Shown here in pieces: positions 55,638 to 64,000 of a stretch of 64,000 nt of DNA. Made by a program: the position numbers and the translations under genes. The notes below the pieces were generated by a model. The model did no database searches. It was given only the letters and a program-made list of their open reading frames with translations, and was not told the DNA's origin. This stretch comes from Cryptosporangium aurantiacum (lineage in GTDB: Bacteria; Actinomycetota; Actinomycetes; Mycobacteriales; Cryptosporangiaceae). Within the stretch, counting starts at the first letter, position 1. Every line of letters starts with the position of its first letter. The stretch lies in assembly GCF_900143005.1 (NCBI RefSeq), contig NZ_FRCS01000013.1, forward strand, positions 62,001-126,000, given 5' to 3'.

Positions 55638-56882
55638 TTAGAGGGCGACGCCGAGGAGGGCGTCGACGGTGGAGCGGACGAGGGCGGGAGCCGTCGGGTC
55701 GGTGCGCTCGGTCGGTCCGGCCTTCAGCGCGGCCTCCGCCCAGCGGTCGACGGCCCGCAGCGCCGCCGGGCTGTCCAGGTCGTCGGAGAGCCGCTCCCGG
55801 ACGCGGGCCAGCAGCTCGATCGCCGACGGACCGGTGGGCAGCGCGACCGCGTCGCGCCACCGGGCCAGCCGCGCCTGAGCCTCCTCGAGCAGCGCCGCCG
55901 TCCACGCGCGGTCGGTCCGGTAGTGGCCGGAGAGCAGCGCGAGCCGGATCGCCATCGGGTCGACCCGGTCGCCGCGCAGGCGGGAGACGAACACCAGGTT
56001 GCCGCGCGACTTCGACATCTTCTCGCCGTCGAGACCGATCATCCCGGCGTGGACGTAGTGCCGGGCGAACGGCCACTGGTCGGCGGCGGCCTCCGCGTGC
56101 AGCGCGGACATCTCGTGGTGCGGGAAGATCAGGTCCGAACCGCCGCCCTGGACGTCGATCCCCATTCCGAGCCGGTTGACCGCGATCGCCGCGCACTCCA
56201 CGTGCCAGCCCGGACGGCCGGGCCCGACCGGCGACGGCCAGCGCGGCTCGCCGTCCCGGGCACCGCGCCAGAGCAGCGGGTCGAGCGGGTCGCGCTTGCC
56301 GGGGCGGTCGGGGTCTCCCCCGCGCTCCGCGAAGAATCGCGCCATCGTCTCGGCGTCGTACCCGGATTCGTAGCCGAACCGCCCCGCGCCGTGAATGTCC
56401 TGGTAGACGTCACCGGACCCGTCCTCGAGCCGGTACGCGACGCCGATCGAGACGAGCTTCTCGACCAGCTCCGCGATCTCCTCCACCGCCTCGACGACGC
56501 CGACGTAGTGGGCCGGCGGGATCACCCGGAGCGCGGTCATGTCCTCGCGGAACAACGCGGTCTCGCGCATGCCGAGGACGATCCAGTCCTCACCGTCGCG
56601 GTCGGCGCGCTCGAACAGCGGGTCGTCGACGTCGGTGACGTTCTGGACGTACGCCACGTCGTGCCCGGCGTCCCGCCAGACCCGGTTCACCAGGTCGAAC
56701 GTCAGGTAGGTCGCGGCGTGACCGAGGTGGGTGGCGTCGTACGGGGTGATCCCGCAGACGTACATCCGCGCGGTCGGGCCGGGCGCGGTCGGCCGGACCT
56801 CGTGGGTGGCCGAGTCGTACAGCCGCAGCGGGACGCCGGTTCCGGGGAGAAGGGGCACGTCGGGGTGCGGCCAGCTCTGCAT
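55638..56882 (-). CDS. mshC: Mycothiol ligase MshC (cysteine:GlcN-Ins ligase)
   Basis: A 414-residue class I synthetase-like enzyme that joins cysteine to GlcN-inositol with ATP in mycothiol synthesis. Zinc/substrate motif [16 protein letters not shown] contains the HIGH-type ThLGH and the TPYD marks MshC rather than CysS. KMSKSRGN is the second ATP motif (~290), and WHVECAA supplies zinc ligands. Length matches the family (~412). The ATG at 56882 lacks a ribosome site but follows a TACGCT box (complement of 56889-56894) by 6 bases; the longer start at 56966 adds unrelated residues. Presence of this gene implies the organism makes mycothiol. Confidence 0.93.
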   Translation of the reverse strand: MQSWPHPDVPLLPGTGVPLRLYDSATHEVRPTAPGPTARMYVCGITPYDATHLGHAATYLTFDLVNRVWRDAGHDVAYVQNVTDVDDPLFERADRDGEDWIVLGMRETALFREDMTALRVIPPAHYVGVVEAVEEIAELVEKLVSIGVAYRLEDGSGDVYQDIHGAGRFGYESGYDAETMARFFAERGGDPDRPGKRDPLDPLLWRGARDGEPRWPSPVGPGRPGWHVECAAIAVNRLGMGIDVQGGGSDLIFPHHEMSALHAEAAADQWPFARHYVHAGMIGLDGEKMSKSRGNLVFVSRLRGDRVDPMAIRLALLSGHYRTDRAWTAALLEEAQARLARWRDAVALPTGPSAIELLARVRERLSDDLDSPAALRAVDRWAEAALKAGPTERTDPTAPALVRSTVDALLGVAL

Positions 56883-56959
56883 AGTCCGAGCGTAACCGCC
56901 GTTTGAGCGGGTTCGAACAGGTGTCGGCCGAGCGTCGAACAACCGTAACGTCCGCTCAG

Positions 56960-57063
56960 CGGACAATTGTCCGTCAGACGTCGCTGCCCACCCTTGACAG
57001 GGCCTCGCCGTCGCACGATCGTTGCCTCACCACGACGCAGTCACTGTGCGGACATACGTCCGC
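56960..57063 (+). promoter_or_regulatory. Amidohydrolase promoter flanked by GGAC-N4-GTCC sites
   Basis: Site 1 is the 14-bp palindrome CGGACAATTGTCCG (56960-56973); site 2 is GCGGAC-ATAC-GTCCGC (57048-57063). Both share GGAC-N4-GTCC, with centres 89 bases apart. Between them is a promoter-like TTGACA (56994-56999), 17-base spacer, GATCGT (57017-57022). Binding to both sites could loop the DNA or block transcription. Confidence 0.6.
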
Positions 57064-57103
57064 TGAAACGCACGCCGGTTGACGACGAAGGAGTCGAACA
57101 CCC

Positions 57104-58564
57104 ATGAGCGATCAGATCACCGAGCAGCTCCGGTCCGGCCGCCCGATCGTGCTGCGTGGTGGCACGGTCCTGCCGATGGACGCCGGCCGTTCGATCCTCC
57201 GCGACACCGACGTCCTCGTCGTCGACGACCGGATCGAGGCGGTCGGCCCGGCGCTGACCGTCCCGGACGGCACCGTGGAGATCGACGCGACCGGCGGCAT
57301 CGTGCTGCCCGGCATGATCGACACCCACCGCCACATGTGGCAGACCGCGATGCGCGGCTACGGTGCCGACTGGACGCTGACCCAGTACTTCGTCTTCTAC
57401 TACCTGCAGCACGGCAAGGTGTTCCGCCCGCAGGACATCTATGCGGGCAATCTGCTGTCCGCGATCGAGGCGCTCGACGCGGGCGTCACCACGACCGTCG
57501 ACTGGTCGCACAACAACCACACGACCCAGCACGCCGACGCCGCGGTGGACGCCCTGGAGGCGGTCCCCGGCCGGTTCGTGTTCGCCTACGGCAACATCCA
57601 GGCCGGGTCTTGGGAGTGGACCGCCACCCCTGAGTTCCGCGACTTCGTCGAGCGCCGCATGCACCGCGGCGACATGCTCGGCTTCCAGCTCGCGTTCGAC
57701 GTCACCGGCGATCCGGCGTTCCCGGAGAGGGCCGCGTTCGAGGTGGCCAGGGAACTGGGTGCGAACGTCACGACGCACGCCGGGGTCTGGGGAGCGACCA
57801 ACGACGACGGCATCCGCCTGATGTACGAGAACGGCTTCATGACGCCCGGCACGGTCTACGTGCACGCGGCGACGCTGAACGACGACTCGTACCAGCGGAT
57901 CGCGGCCACCGGCGGCTCGGTGTCGGTCGCCACCGAGAGCGAGCAGAGCTGCGGGCAGGGCTACCCGCCCACCTGGGCGCTGCGCAAGCACGGCATCCCG
58001 GTGTCGCTCTCGATGGACACCAGCGTCTGGCAGAGCGGCGACCTGTTCTCGGCGATGCGGGCGACGCTCGGCGCCGACCGGTCGCGGGAGCACCTGGAGG
58101 CGCACAAGACCGGCGACACCGTGACCCACTCGTACCTGCGCGCCGACCAGGTCGTCGAGTGGGCTACCCGGGGTGGTGCGGCCGCGCTCGGAATCGACCA
58201 CCTGGTCGGCCGGCTCACGCCCGGTCTCAAGGCCGACGTCGTGCTGATCAAGAACGACGCGTCACCGGTGATGTTCCCGGTGCTCAACCCGTACGGGCAC
58301 GTGACGCTCCAGGCCCAGCGCGGCGACGTGCACACGGTGCTGGTCGACGGCAAGGTCGTCAAGCACGACGGGAAGCTGGTCGGCATCGACCTGGCCGCCG
58401 CGCGGGCCGCGATCGAGGAGACCGTCGGCTACCTGCAGAGCGAGCTCGGGGAGGCGGCCTGGGCCGCCGGCATGAACCCCGACGTCCCGGAGACCAAGGT
58501 CCTCGACAACCCCTACACGTACACGGACTACCGCAGCTCCTCGACGCACGGCTCCGAGGACTAG
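57104..58564 (+). CDS. Amidohydrolase (TrzA/AtzA/cytosine deaminase-like)
   Basis: A 486-residue metal-dependent amidohydrolase. The HxH motif is in GMIDTHRHMW (~73-77), further metal ligands are in NVTTHAGVW and YVHAATLND, and the catalytic Asp is in SLSMDTSVW. This set fits hydrolytic deaminases and chlorohydrolases acting on heterocycles or adenosine derivatives; the substrate is not clear. ATG at 57104 with GAAGGAG 10-12 bases upstream. Its promoter region carries paired palindromes. It starts a three-gene block (with LysR and SDR genes) that interrupts the usual mshC neighbourhood. Confidence 0.82.
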   Translation: MSDQITEQLRSGRPIVLRGGTVLPMDAGRSILRDTDVLVVDDRIEAVGPALTVPDGTVEIDATGGIVLPGMIDTHRHMWQTAMRGYGADWTLTQYFVFYYLQHGKVFRPQDIYAGNLLSAIEALDAGVTTTVDWSHNNHTTQHADAAVDALEAVPGRFVFAYGNIQAGSWEWTATPEFRDFVERRMHRGDMLGFQLAFDVTGDPAFPERAAFEVARELGANVTTHAGVWGATNDDGIRLMYENGFMTPGTVYVHAATLNDDSYQRIAATGGSVSVATESEQSCGQGYPPTWALRKHGIPVSLSMDTSVWQSGDLFSAMRATLGADRSREHLEAHKTGDTVTHSYLRADQVVEWATRGGAAALGIDHLVGRLTPGLKADVVLIKNDASPVMFPVLNPYGHVTLQAQRGDVHTVLVDGKVVKHDGKLVGIDLAAARAAIEETVGYLQSELGEAAWAAGMNPDVPETKVLDNPYTYTDYRSSSTHGSED

Positions 58565-59467
58565 CTAGTCGGTCGTCAGGTCGGTCGTGGCGGCGAGGTC
58601 CGCCACGACCGCCAGTACGGTGCGGACGAGGTGCGTCTCCCGGTCCGGACGCCAGGTCACCACGGTCTCGGCCACCTCGCCCTCCAGCGGCACGAACACC
58701 GCGCCGCTCCCCCGCACGCTCCGCGACGACGCCGCCAGCCGGGTCACCCCGACCCCGGCGGCGACCAGCGCGAGCAGACCCTGCACGCTGGTCGCCTCCT
58801 GGACGACCCGGGGCCGGTACCCGGCCGCCGCGTAGTCGGCGTCGTACTTCTGGTGCCACGGCAGCCAGGAGTCGCGCGGGGTGAGAACCCACGGCTCGTC
58901 GGCGAGGTCAGCCAGCCGCAGCGTCGCGCGCGACGCCAGGGGGTGGTCGCTCGGCAGCACCGCGCACGCCGGCTCGGTGGCGATCGTCCGCGTCGCCAGG
59001 TCGTCGACGCACGGCGGCCGGCCGAACCCGACGTCGTACCGCCCGGACCGCAGGCCGGTCACCAACTCGGCGATCGACACCGCGTCGGTCGTCACCTCCA
59101 GGTTCGGAAAGCGGCCCCGCAGGGCCCGCACCACCGGCGGTAGCAGCGTGTTCGCGGCCGACGCGAGGAACGCGAGATCCACCCGCCCGACCTCGCCGCG
59201 CGCGGCCCGCGCGACCGTGGCGACCGCTTCCTCGGCGCGCGCCAGTACCGCCCGCGCCTCGGGCAGGAACACCCGGCCGACCTCGGTGAGCCGGGTGCCG
59301 CGCGTGTCGCGGTCGAACAGCTGGGCCCGCAGGCGACGCTCCAGCACGACGATCTGCTGCGACAGCGACTGCTGCGCGAGACCCAGGCGGGCAGCGGCCG
59401 CGGTGAAGCTGCGCTCCTCGGCGACCGCGACGAAGTAGCGCAGGTGCCGCAGCTCGACGTCGGTCAC
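58565..59467 (-). CDS. LysR-family transcriptional regulator
   Basis: A 300-residue LysR regulator: N-terminal winged helix (VELRHLRYFVAVAEERSFTAAAARLGLAQQSLSQQI) and a periplasmic-binding-protein-like effector domain (~90-295; VDLAFLASAANTLLPPVVRAL; YDVGFGRPP). GTG at 59467, the exact start of the winged helix, is preferred over 59545. A TACAGT box lies 8 bases upstream. It is divergent from the SDR gene (72-base gap) and its stop abuts the amidohydrolase stop, so the SDR gene is the most likely target, in the usual LysR arrangement. Effector unknown. Confidence 0.88.
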   Translation of the reverse strand: MTDVELRHLRYFVAVAEERSFTAAAARLGLAQQSLSQQIVVLERRLRAQLFDRDTRGTRLTEVGRVFLPEARAVLARAEEAVATVARAARGEVGRVDLAFLASAANTLLPPVVRALRGRFPNLEVTTDAVSIAELVTGLRSGRYDVGFGRPPCVDDLATRTIATEPACAVLPSDHPLASRATLRLADLADEPWVLTPRDSWLPWHQKYDADYAAAGYRPRVVQEATSVQGLLALVAAGVGVTRLAASSRSVRGSGAVFVPLEGEVAETVVTWRPDRETHLVRTVLAVVADLAATTDLTTD

Positions 59468-59538
59468 AGGGCCAGACTGTAACGGCAGACGGCAATCGGT
59501 GTTGGCGGGATCGACGGTCCGCTGGCGAGGCTGGAGGC

Positions 59539-60363
59539 ATGACACAGACCTGGTTGATCACCGGTTGCTCGTCCGGCTTCGGACACGCGTTGGTGCGTGC
59601 GGCGCTCGCGGCGGGCGACTCCGTGATGGCGACCGCACGGAAGCCCGACGACCTCGCCGACCTGGTGGCCGCCGGTGGTGACCGGCTCCGCACCGCGGCC
59701 CTCGACGTCACCGATCCGGACGCCGCGGCGGCGGCCGTCGACGCCACGCTAGACGCGTTCGGCCGGCTCGACGTCGTGGTGAACAACGCCGGGTTCGCCG
59801 CCGTCGGCGCGGTCGAGGAGCTGACGATGGACGAGCTGCGTCACGTCATGGAGGTGATGTTCTTCGGCGCGGTGGCCGTGACCAAAGCCGCGGTGCCGCA
59901 CCTGCGGACGCAGGGCTCGGGCACGATCGTGCAGATCAGCTCGATGGGCGGGCAGCTGAGCTTCGCCGGCGTCGGCGCGTACAGCGCGGCGAAGTTCGCG
60001 CTCGAGGGCCTGTCCGAGGCGCTGGCCGCGGAGCTGGCGCCGCACGGCGTCCGGGTGCTGATCGTCGAGCCGGGTGCGTTCCGCACCGGGTTGAACGGCG
60101 CGCGGATGCTGACCTCGACGCCGCTGGACGCCTACCGGGACACAGTGGGCACCGTCAGCGCGAACCTCGCCGCCGACGACGGTGTGCAGCCGGGCGATCC
60201 GGCGAAGGCAGCGCGCACCATCGTCGACATGGTGCACAGCGCAGACGCACCGCTCCGCCTCCCCCTCGGCCGCGACGCCGTCGACGCGCTCCGCGCCCAC
60301 CAGACCCAGCTCGCTGACGACCTCCGGAAATGGGAAGCGATCAGCGTCGCCACGAGTTTCTAG
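59539..60363 (+). CDS. Short-chain dehydrogenase/reductase
   Basis: A 274-residue classical SDR using NAD(P)H. Cofactor motif TGCSSGFG at the start, NNAG (~84), catalytic Ser in QISSMGGQ (~138) and YSAAK (~151-155). The layout TWLITGCSSGFGHALVRAAL and EPGAFRTG is that of the large oxidoreductase group often found beside LysR genes. ATG with GGAGG 1-5 bases upstream is closely spaced. Probably under control of the divergent LysR regulator. Substrate unknown. Confidence 0.87.
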   Translation: MTQTWLITGCSSGFGHALVRAALAAGDSVMATARKPDDLADLVAAGGDRLRTAALDVTDPDAAAAAVDATLDAFGRLDVVVNNAGFAAVGAVEELTMDELRHVMEVMFFGAVAVTKAAVPHLRTQGSGTIVQISSMGGQLSFAGVGAYSAAKFALEGLSEALAAELAPHGVRVLIVEPGAFRTGLNGARMLTSTPLDAYRDTVGTVSANLAADDGVQPGDPAKAARTIVDMVHSADAPLRLPLGRDAVDALRAHQTQLADDLRKWEAISVATSF

Positions 60364-60388
60364 CTCGTGCTCTGACCTGGAGCCCGCC
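60363..60388. repeat. Dispersed 26-bp repeat, copy 2
   Basis: Matches 29037-29062 at 25 of 26 positions (core CTGACCTGGAGCCCGCC). Here it fills the gap between the SDR gene and the convergent SCO1664-like gene. Confidence 0.75.
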
Positions 60389-60391
60389 CGC

Positions 60392-61186
60392 TTAAAAGGG
60401 TGGCCAGGGGACGGTGTGGCGGTGGCCCGCGGGGCGCGGGAAGCGGCCGGTGCGGAGGAGACGCTCGACCCGCGCGACCGTCGCGCGGAGTTCCGCGCCG
60501 GTCAGGTGGTCCTCCAGCGCCTCGCGGAGCGCACCGTCGGCCAGCTCCTCCCGCACCCGGGTCAGCGCCGCGATCTCGTCAGCGTCGAGCGGCTCGCCGC
60601 CCCACCCCCAGAGCAGCGTCCGGAGCTTCGGCTCCTCGTGGAAGCAGAGCCCGTGGTCGACGCCGTACAGGTGGCCCTCGGCGGTGAGCAGCAGGTGCCC
60701 ACCCTTGCGGTCGGCGTTGTTCGCGACGGCGTCCAGCACCGCCAGCCGCCGCAGCCGCCGGTCGTCGGCGTGCGCGACGACGACGTCCCGCCCGCTGCCG
60801 TCCACACCGCCGAAGACCGGGAACCAGTCCTTCGGCACCCGGTTCTGCGGCATCACGTCGACCAGCTCGTCCACCGGCTCGGACTCGATCCACAGCTGGC
60901 ACATCCCGGGCCCGAACGGGCCGTCGCGGAGCAGTGTCGGCGGCACGAGGTCCCAGCCGAGCGCCTGGTCGAGCAGGTACGTCGAGACCTCGCGGCCGGC
61001 GAGCGTCCCGTCCGGGAAGTCCCAGAGCGGACGCTCGCCGCGGATCGGCTTGTAGACGCACGCCGCGGTCACGCCATCGGCGCTGACCGCGGCGAACAAC
61101 GTCGCATTGCTGGCGTCGACCAGCCGCCCTTCGATCGTCAGCTCACCCGTCGCCAGCAGGGTGAGTGCGTCGGCCGGCTCCAGCAC
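60392..61186 (-). CDS. SCO1664-family protein (kinase-like fold)
   Basis: A protein of about 264 residues of the actinobacterial SCO1664 family. Conserved blocks are DASNATLFAA, CVYKPIRGERPLWDFPDGTLAGREV, CQLWIESEP, NADRKGGHLL (catalytic-loop-like) and YGVDHGLCFH (metal-loop-like), a pattern related to phosphatidylinositol-kinase-type folds; no activity is established. The start is uncertain: GTG 61186 begins close to the conserved region; GTG 61297 would overlap the upstream DUF3090 gene by 73 bases; a CTG at 61228 overlapping the DUF3090 stop is another option. Its place after DUF3090 and near mshC is conserved. Confidence 0.82.
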   Translation of the reverse strand: MLEPADALTLLATGELTIEGRLVDASNATLFAAVSADGVTAACVYKPIRGERPLWDFPDGTLAGREVSTYLLDQALGWDLVPPTLLRDGPFGPGMCQLWIESEPVDELVDVMPQNRVPKDWFPVFGGVDGSGRDVVVAHADDRRLRRLAVLDAVANNADRKGGHLLLTAEGHLYGVDHGLCFHEEPKLRTLLWGWGGEPLDADEIAALTRVREELADGALREALEDHLTGAELRATVARVERLLRTGRFPRPAGHRHTVPWPPF

Positions 61187-61224
61187 CGGCGGCTGATCCG
61201 CTGCGCCCGCCTGTTCTGCTGTGC

Positions 61225-61752
61225 TCAGCGCCGGTATCCGTTCTGACGGGGGCAGATGTGCCCGCCGGACTCCAGCGGCAACCCGCACAGCGGGCACGGG
61301 GGACGCCCGGCCGCGACCACCCGGACGGCCCTGGCCACGAACGCCCGGGTCTCGGTGGCGGTCAGCCGGACGCGGAGGCTGTCGAGGTCCTCCTCAGGGG
61401 CCTCTTCGTCGTCCGACTGGGCGGTCGCCTCGACGATGACGGTGGACGACTCGGCGTCCCACGCCAGCGAGAGCGTGCCGACCCGGAACTCCTCCTCGAC
61501 CGGTGCCGCGAGCGGTGCGGTGTCGACGTCCTCGGGGTCGTCCCCGGTGTCAGCACCGAGCCGGCGCTGGGCCTCGTCCAGGAGCTCGACGAGCCGCTCG
61601 GCCAGCAGCGCCACCTGAGTCTTCTCGAGCACGACGCTGACGGTGCGGCTCTCGTCGGTGGCCTGCAGGTAGAACGTGCGGTCGCCGGGCTCTCCCACCG
61701 TTCCGGCGACGAACCTCTCGGGGCGTTCGAACGCGTAGACCTGACCTGCCAT
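61225..61752 (-). CDS. DUF3090 family protein with C-terminal zinc motif
   Basis: A 175-residue protein conserved in mycothiol-producing actinobacteria. The N-terminal part has FVAGTVGEPGDRTFYLQA and VVLEKTQVALLAERLVELLDE; the end CPLCGLPLESGGHICPR has three Cys and a His that could bind zinc. Function unknown; co-occurrence with the SCO1664 family and the histidine phosphatase points to a shared process. ATG without ribosome site; TAGGGT (complement of 61759-61764) is 6 bases upstream, suggesting a leaderless mRNA. Confidence 0.88.
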   Translation of the reverse strand: MAGQVYAFERPERFVAGTVGEPGDRTFYLQATDESRTVSVVLEKTQVALLAERLVELLDEAQRRLGADTGDDPEDVDTAPLAAPVEEEFRVGTLSLAWDAESSTVIVEATAQSDDEEAPEEDLDSLRVRLTATETRAFVARAVRVVAAGRPPCPLCGLPLESGGHICPRQNGYRR

Positions 61753-61803
61753 GCCTCGACCCTACGCGGTCCTGGCCGGTGTCGCCTCCACGAGGTACCC
61801 CTC

Positions 61804-62517
61804 TCAGACAGCGCCCGTGCCGCCGCCGACGACCGCGTCCGAGGCGTCCACGTCACCCTCGTTACCGGCTGATTTCGGGGGCGGGAGGAGACCGGTCAGA
61901 TCGCCCCCGACGTCGTTCACGCGCACCACGAACGGCCGCGTTTCCGCGTACCGGATGACGCTCACCGAGCACGGGTCGACGACGATCCGCTGGAACAGGT
62001 CGAGGTGCATGCCGTAGGCGTCGGCGAGGACGGCCTTGATCACGTCGCCGTGACTGCACGCCAGCCAGATCGCGTCCGGGCCGTGCGAGGCCTCGACCCT
62101 GGCGTTCCAGTCCCGGACCGCGGCCACGGCCCTGGACTGCGTGGTGGCCAGGCCTTCGCCCTCCGGGCCGGGGAACACCGCCGCCGACGGGTGCTGCTGG
62201 ACGACCTTCCAGAGCGGTTCCTTCACCAGCTCGGTGAGCTTCCGGCCGGTCCAGTCGCCGTAGCGGCACTCGCCGAACCGGTCGTCGATCACCGGGGCGA
62301 CGTTCCGGTCCGCCCACACCGGCGCCAGCGTCTGCTGACACCGGTCGAGCGGGCTGGACACGATCGCCGCGAGCGGCAGCGGTCGCAGCCGCTCGGCCAC
62401 CGCGTCGGCCTGCTTCCGGCCGTGGTCGTCCAGGTTGACGCCCGGCGTCCACCCGGCGAGCACCCCGCTGGTGTTCGCGGTACTCCGGCCGTGCCGCAGC
62501 AGCACCAGCGTCGGCAT
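61804..62517 (-). CDS. Histidine phosphatase superfamily protein (MSMEG_4193 type)
   Basis: A 237-residue phosphatase of the phosphoglycerate-mutase-like superfamily. Catalytic RHG motif is in LVLLRHGRSTAN (His ~9), a second Arg in VSSPLDRCQQT, the acid/base Glu in EGLATTQSRA area and the second His in LACSHGDVIKAVL. It removes phosphate from an unidentified substrate. ATG with AAGGACG upstream. Located 51 bases before DUF3090 on the same strand; the order matches the conserved mycobacterial cluster. Confidence 0.87.
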   Translation of the reverse strand: MPTLVLLRHGRSTANTSGVLAGWTPGVNLDDHGRKQADAVAERLRPLPLAAIVSSPLDRCQQTLAPVWADRNVAPVIDDRFGECRYGDWTGRKLTELVKEPLWKVVQQHPSAAVFPGPEGEGLATTQSRAVAAVRDWNARVEASHGPDAIWLACSHGDVIKAVLADAYGMHLDLFQRIVVDPCSVSVIRYAETRPFVVRVNDVGGDLTGLLPPPKSAGNEGDVDASDAVVGGGTGAV

Positions 62518-62584
62518 GCGTCCGTCCTTGAAGTCGATGGGGCCTTCGATCGAGGGGCAGTGCCGCCAACGGTACGTCGGGCGT

Positions 62585-63421
62585 TTACGTCGCGGAGATG
62601 ACTCCGGTGCCGACCAGCAGCAGCACGATCGTGCCGAGCACGACCCGGTAGACGATGAAGACCGTGTAGCTGTGCTTGGCGATGAACTTCAGCAGCCACG
62701 ACACCGAGATGTAGCCGACGATGAAGCTGACGACCCCGGCCGTGATCGTGGCCGGCCAGCCCACCCCGGAGGAGATCCGGTCGTACTCGTCGATGCCCTG
62801 CAGGATGCTCGCGCCGGTCAGCGCCGGGATCGACAGCAGGAACGAGAGCTTGGTGATCGTCACCCGGTCGAAGTCGCGCAGCAGCCCGGCCGACATCGTG
62901 GCGCCCGATCGGGAGATGCCCGGGATCAGCGCCAGGCACTGGACCACCCCGATGATCAGCGTGTCCTTCCAGGTGATGTCCTCCTCGTGCCGGCGCTGAG
63001 TGGCCGCCCGGTCGGCGAACCACATGACGCCGCTCCACAGGATGAGCGCGAACCCGACGAACCACAGGCTGCGCAGCGTCGTCTTGATCGCGTCCTGGAA
63101 CAGGAACCCGACGATGACGATCGGGATCGACCCGACGATCACCGCGAGGCCGAACCGGAAGTCCGGGTCGGTCTTCGGGCGCTTGCCGAACAGCCCGGCG
63201 AAGAAGCCGACGATGATCCGGTAGATCGTGTCGCGCAGGAAGATGATCGTCGCCAGCACCGCGCCGAACTGGATGATCACGGTGAACGCGGTGATGTCCG
63301 GGTCGTCGATCGAGTAGCCGAGCAGCTTCTCGAGGATCGTCAGGTGACCGGTGCTGGAGATCGGCAGGAACTCGGTGAACCCCTCGACGGCGCCGAGGAG
63401 GATCGCTTCGAAGATGTTCAC
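62585..63421 (-). CDS. uppP: Undecaprenyl-diphosphatase UppP (BacA)
   Basis: A 278-residue integral membrane enzyme with about eight segments that dephosphorylates undecaprenyl diphosphate, recycling the lipid carrier for cell-wall synthesis and giving bacitracin tolerance. The signature GFTEFLPISSTGHLTI (with the conserved Glu and Ser) starts at ~14, and the second motif PGISRSGATMSAGLL lies near 180. GTG at 63421 overlaps the stop of the preceding LLM gene (GTGA), so the two are coupled. Confidence 0.94.
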   Translation of the reverse strand: MNIFEAILLGAVEGFTEFLPISSTGHLTILEKLLGYSIDDPDITAFTVIIQFGAVLATIIFLRDTIYRIIVGFFAGLFGKRPKTDPDFRFGLAVIVGSIPIVIVGFLFQDAIKTTLRSLWFVGFALILWSGVMWFADRAATQRRHEEDITWKDTLIIGVVQCLALIPGISRSGATMSAGLLRDFDRVTITKLSFLLSIPALTGASILQGIDEYDRISSGVGWPATITAGVVSFIVGYISVSWLLKFIAKHSYTVFIVYRVVLGTIVLLLVGTGVISAT

Positions 63422-64000
63422 TGATGCTCTGCGTCCCCCGCCTTGGAGAGCCCGGCCAGGTGGTACGCCTCGTCGACGGCCCGCAGCGTGTCCACCGGGC
63501 CGACCTCCTGACCGGGGAACGCGGCCACCGCGACGGTCGTGACACCGGCATCGGCCAGCGCGCGCAGCCCGGACGCGATCCGCTCGACCGGGCCGAGCAG
63601 CGCGGTGCGGTCGAGGAACTCGAACGGCAGCGCGGCCATCGCGCCCGCGTAGTCGCGGCGGAGGTACTTGTCCTGGACCTCGGCGGCCTCGTCGGCGTAA
63701 CCCATGCGGACGGCGAGCTGGTTGTAGAAGTTCTTCTCCCGGCTGCCCATGCCGCCGACGTAGAGCGCCGTGTAGCCGCGCACGGCGTCGGCACAGGCGA
63801 CCGGGTCGTCACCGACCACGACCGGAACCGTCGCGACGACGTCGAAGCCGTCCATCGTCTTGCCGACCTTCTCCCGGCCCTTCCGGACCAGCTCCAGCTG
63901 CTCCGGACCGAAGTCGGTGGAGAAGAAGATCGCCAGCAGGCCGTCGGCGATCTCGCCGGTCAGCTCCAGGTTCTTCGGCCCGACCGCGGCGAGGTAGGTG
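63418..64000 (-). CDS. LLM-class F420-dependent oxidoreductase (5' partial)
   Basis: The frame is open to the end of the window, so the N-terminus is missing; about 193 C-terminal residues are visible. TYLAAVGPKNLELTGEIADGLL is the characteristic LLM block that lies after the central F420-binding region. YVGGMGSREKNFYNQLAVRMGY further on is also typical of the actinobacterial F420 branch. It likely uses F420 or FMN for a redox reaction; the substrate is not known. An internal ATG at 63855 should not be taken as the start because homologous sequence continues before it. Stop overlaps uppP. Confidence 0.85.
   Translation of the reverse strand, partial: TYLAAVGPKNLELTGEIADGLLAIFFSTDFGPEQLELVRKGREKVGKTMDGFDVVATVPVVVGDDPVACADAVRGYTALYVGGMGSREKNFYNQLAVRMGYADEAAEVQDKYLRRDYAGAMAALPFEFLDRTALLGPVERIASGLRALADAGVTTVAVAAFPGQEVGPVDTLRAVDEAYHLAGLSKAGDAEHQ

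Overview
The window is from a very high-GC actinobacterium that makes mycothiol and has a Pup-proteasome. It encodes proteasome alpha and beta subunits, Pup, Dop and the ARC/Mpa ATPase, mycothiol ligase MshC, and an F420-type LLM oxidoreductase. Gene order from prcA through dop, arc, trmI, a RecB-type nuclease, metH, a PAC2 protein, mshC, the SCO1664/DUF3090/phosphatase trio and uppP follows the mycobacterial prcBA-mshC-uppP neighbourhood, with different genes inserted. Codon use, GTG starts and gene content suggest a Cryptosporangium- or Frankia-like organism; the genus is an inference.

Layout. 1-8030: accessory metabolism and efflux: an MFS efflux pump facing a GntR-TetR fusion regulator, a ROK repressor facing xylose isomerase, a disulfide oxidoreductase and a small membrane protein. 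8031-13300: a NitT/TauT/SsuA-type ABC importer followed by an amidase. 13368-20212: a solute-binding lipoprotein with a membrane partner, an HD hydrolase with a GlxA-type regulator, a Spo0M-like protein with a perfect hexapeptide repeat, a secreted protein and a WYL regulator. 20267-31808: the proteasome region, with an internally duplicated membrane protein between dop and arc, then a ferredoxin, trmI and a RecB-like nuclease. 32742-39039: two-component system, HTH-ClpN protein and MacB/FtsX exporter (module 1). 39108-43928: an erm methyltransferase with a candidate macrolide-sensing leader, a haem peroxidase, a collagen-like membrane protein and a HAD phosphatase. 43925-48531: metH and PAC2. 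48532-50104: a more AT-rich pocket with DUF397 and DUF6082 proteins. 50204-55465: a second two-component/exporter module paralogous to the first. 55638-64000: mshC, a three-gene amidohydrolase/LysR/SDR insertion, then SCO1664-DUF3090-phosphatase-uppP-LLM oxidoreductase (cut by the window end).

Most notable: (i) an 11-codon leader before erm carrying Arg-Leu-Arg and overlapping an attenuator-like hairpin; (ii) two tandem palindromes that coincide with the -35 and -10 of the HTH-ClpN gene; (iii) at least twelve genes with a TANNNT box 6-8 bases before the start codon, i.e. probable leaderless transcripts; (iv) large GC-rich repeat arrays around the RecB-like gene and before mshC, two of them next to a similar hairpin; (v) paired regulatory/exporter modules. 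No rRNA, tRNA, CRISPR array or insertion sequence was seen.
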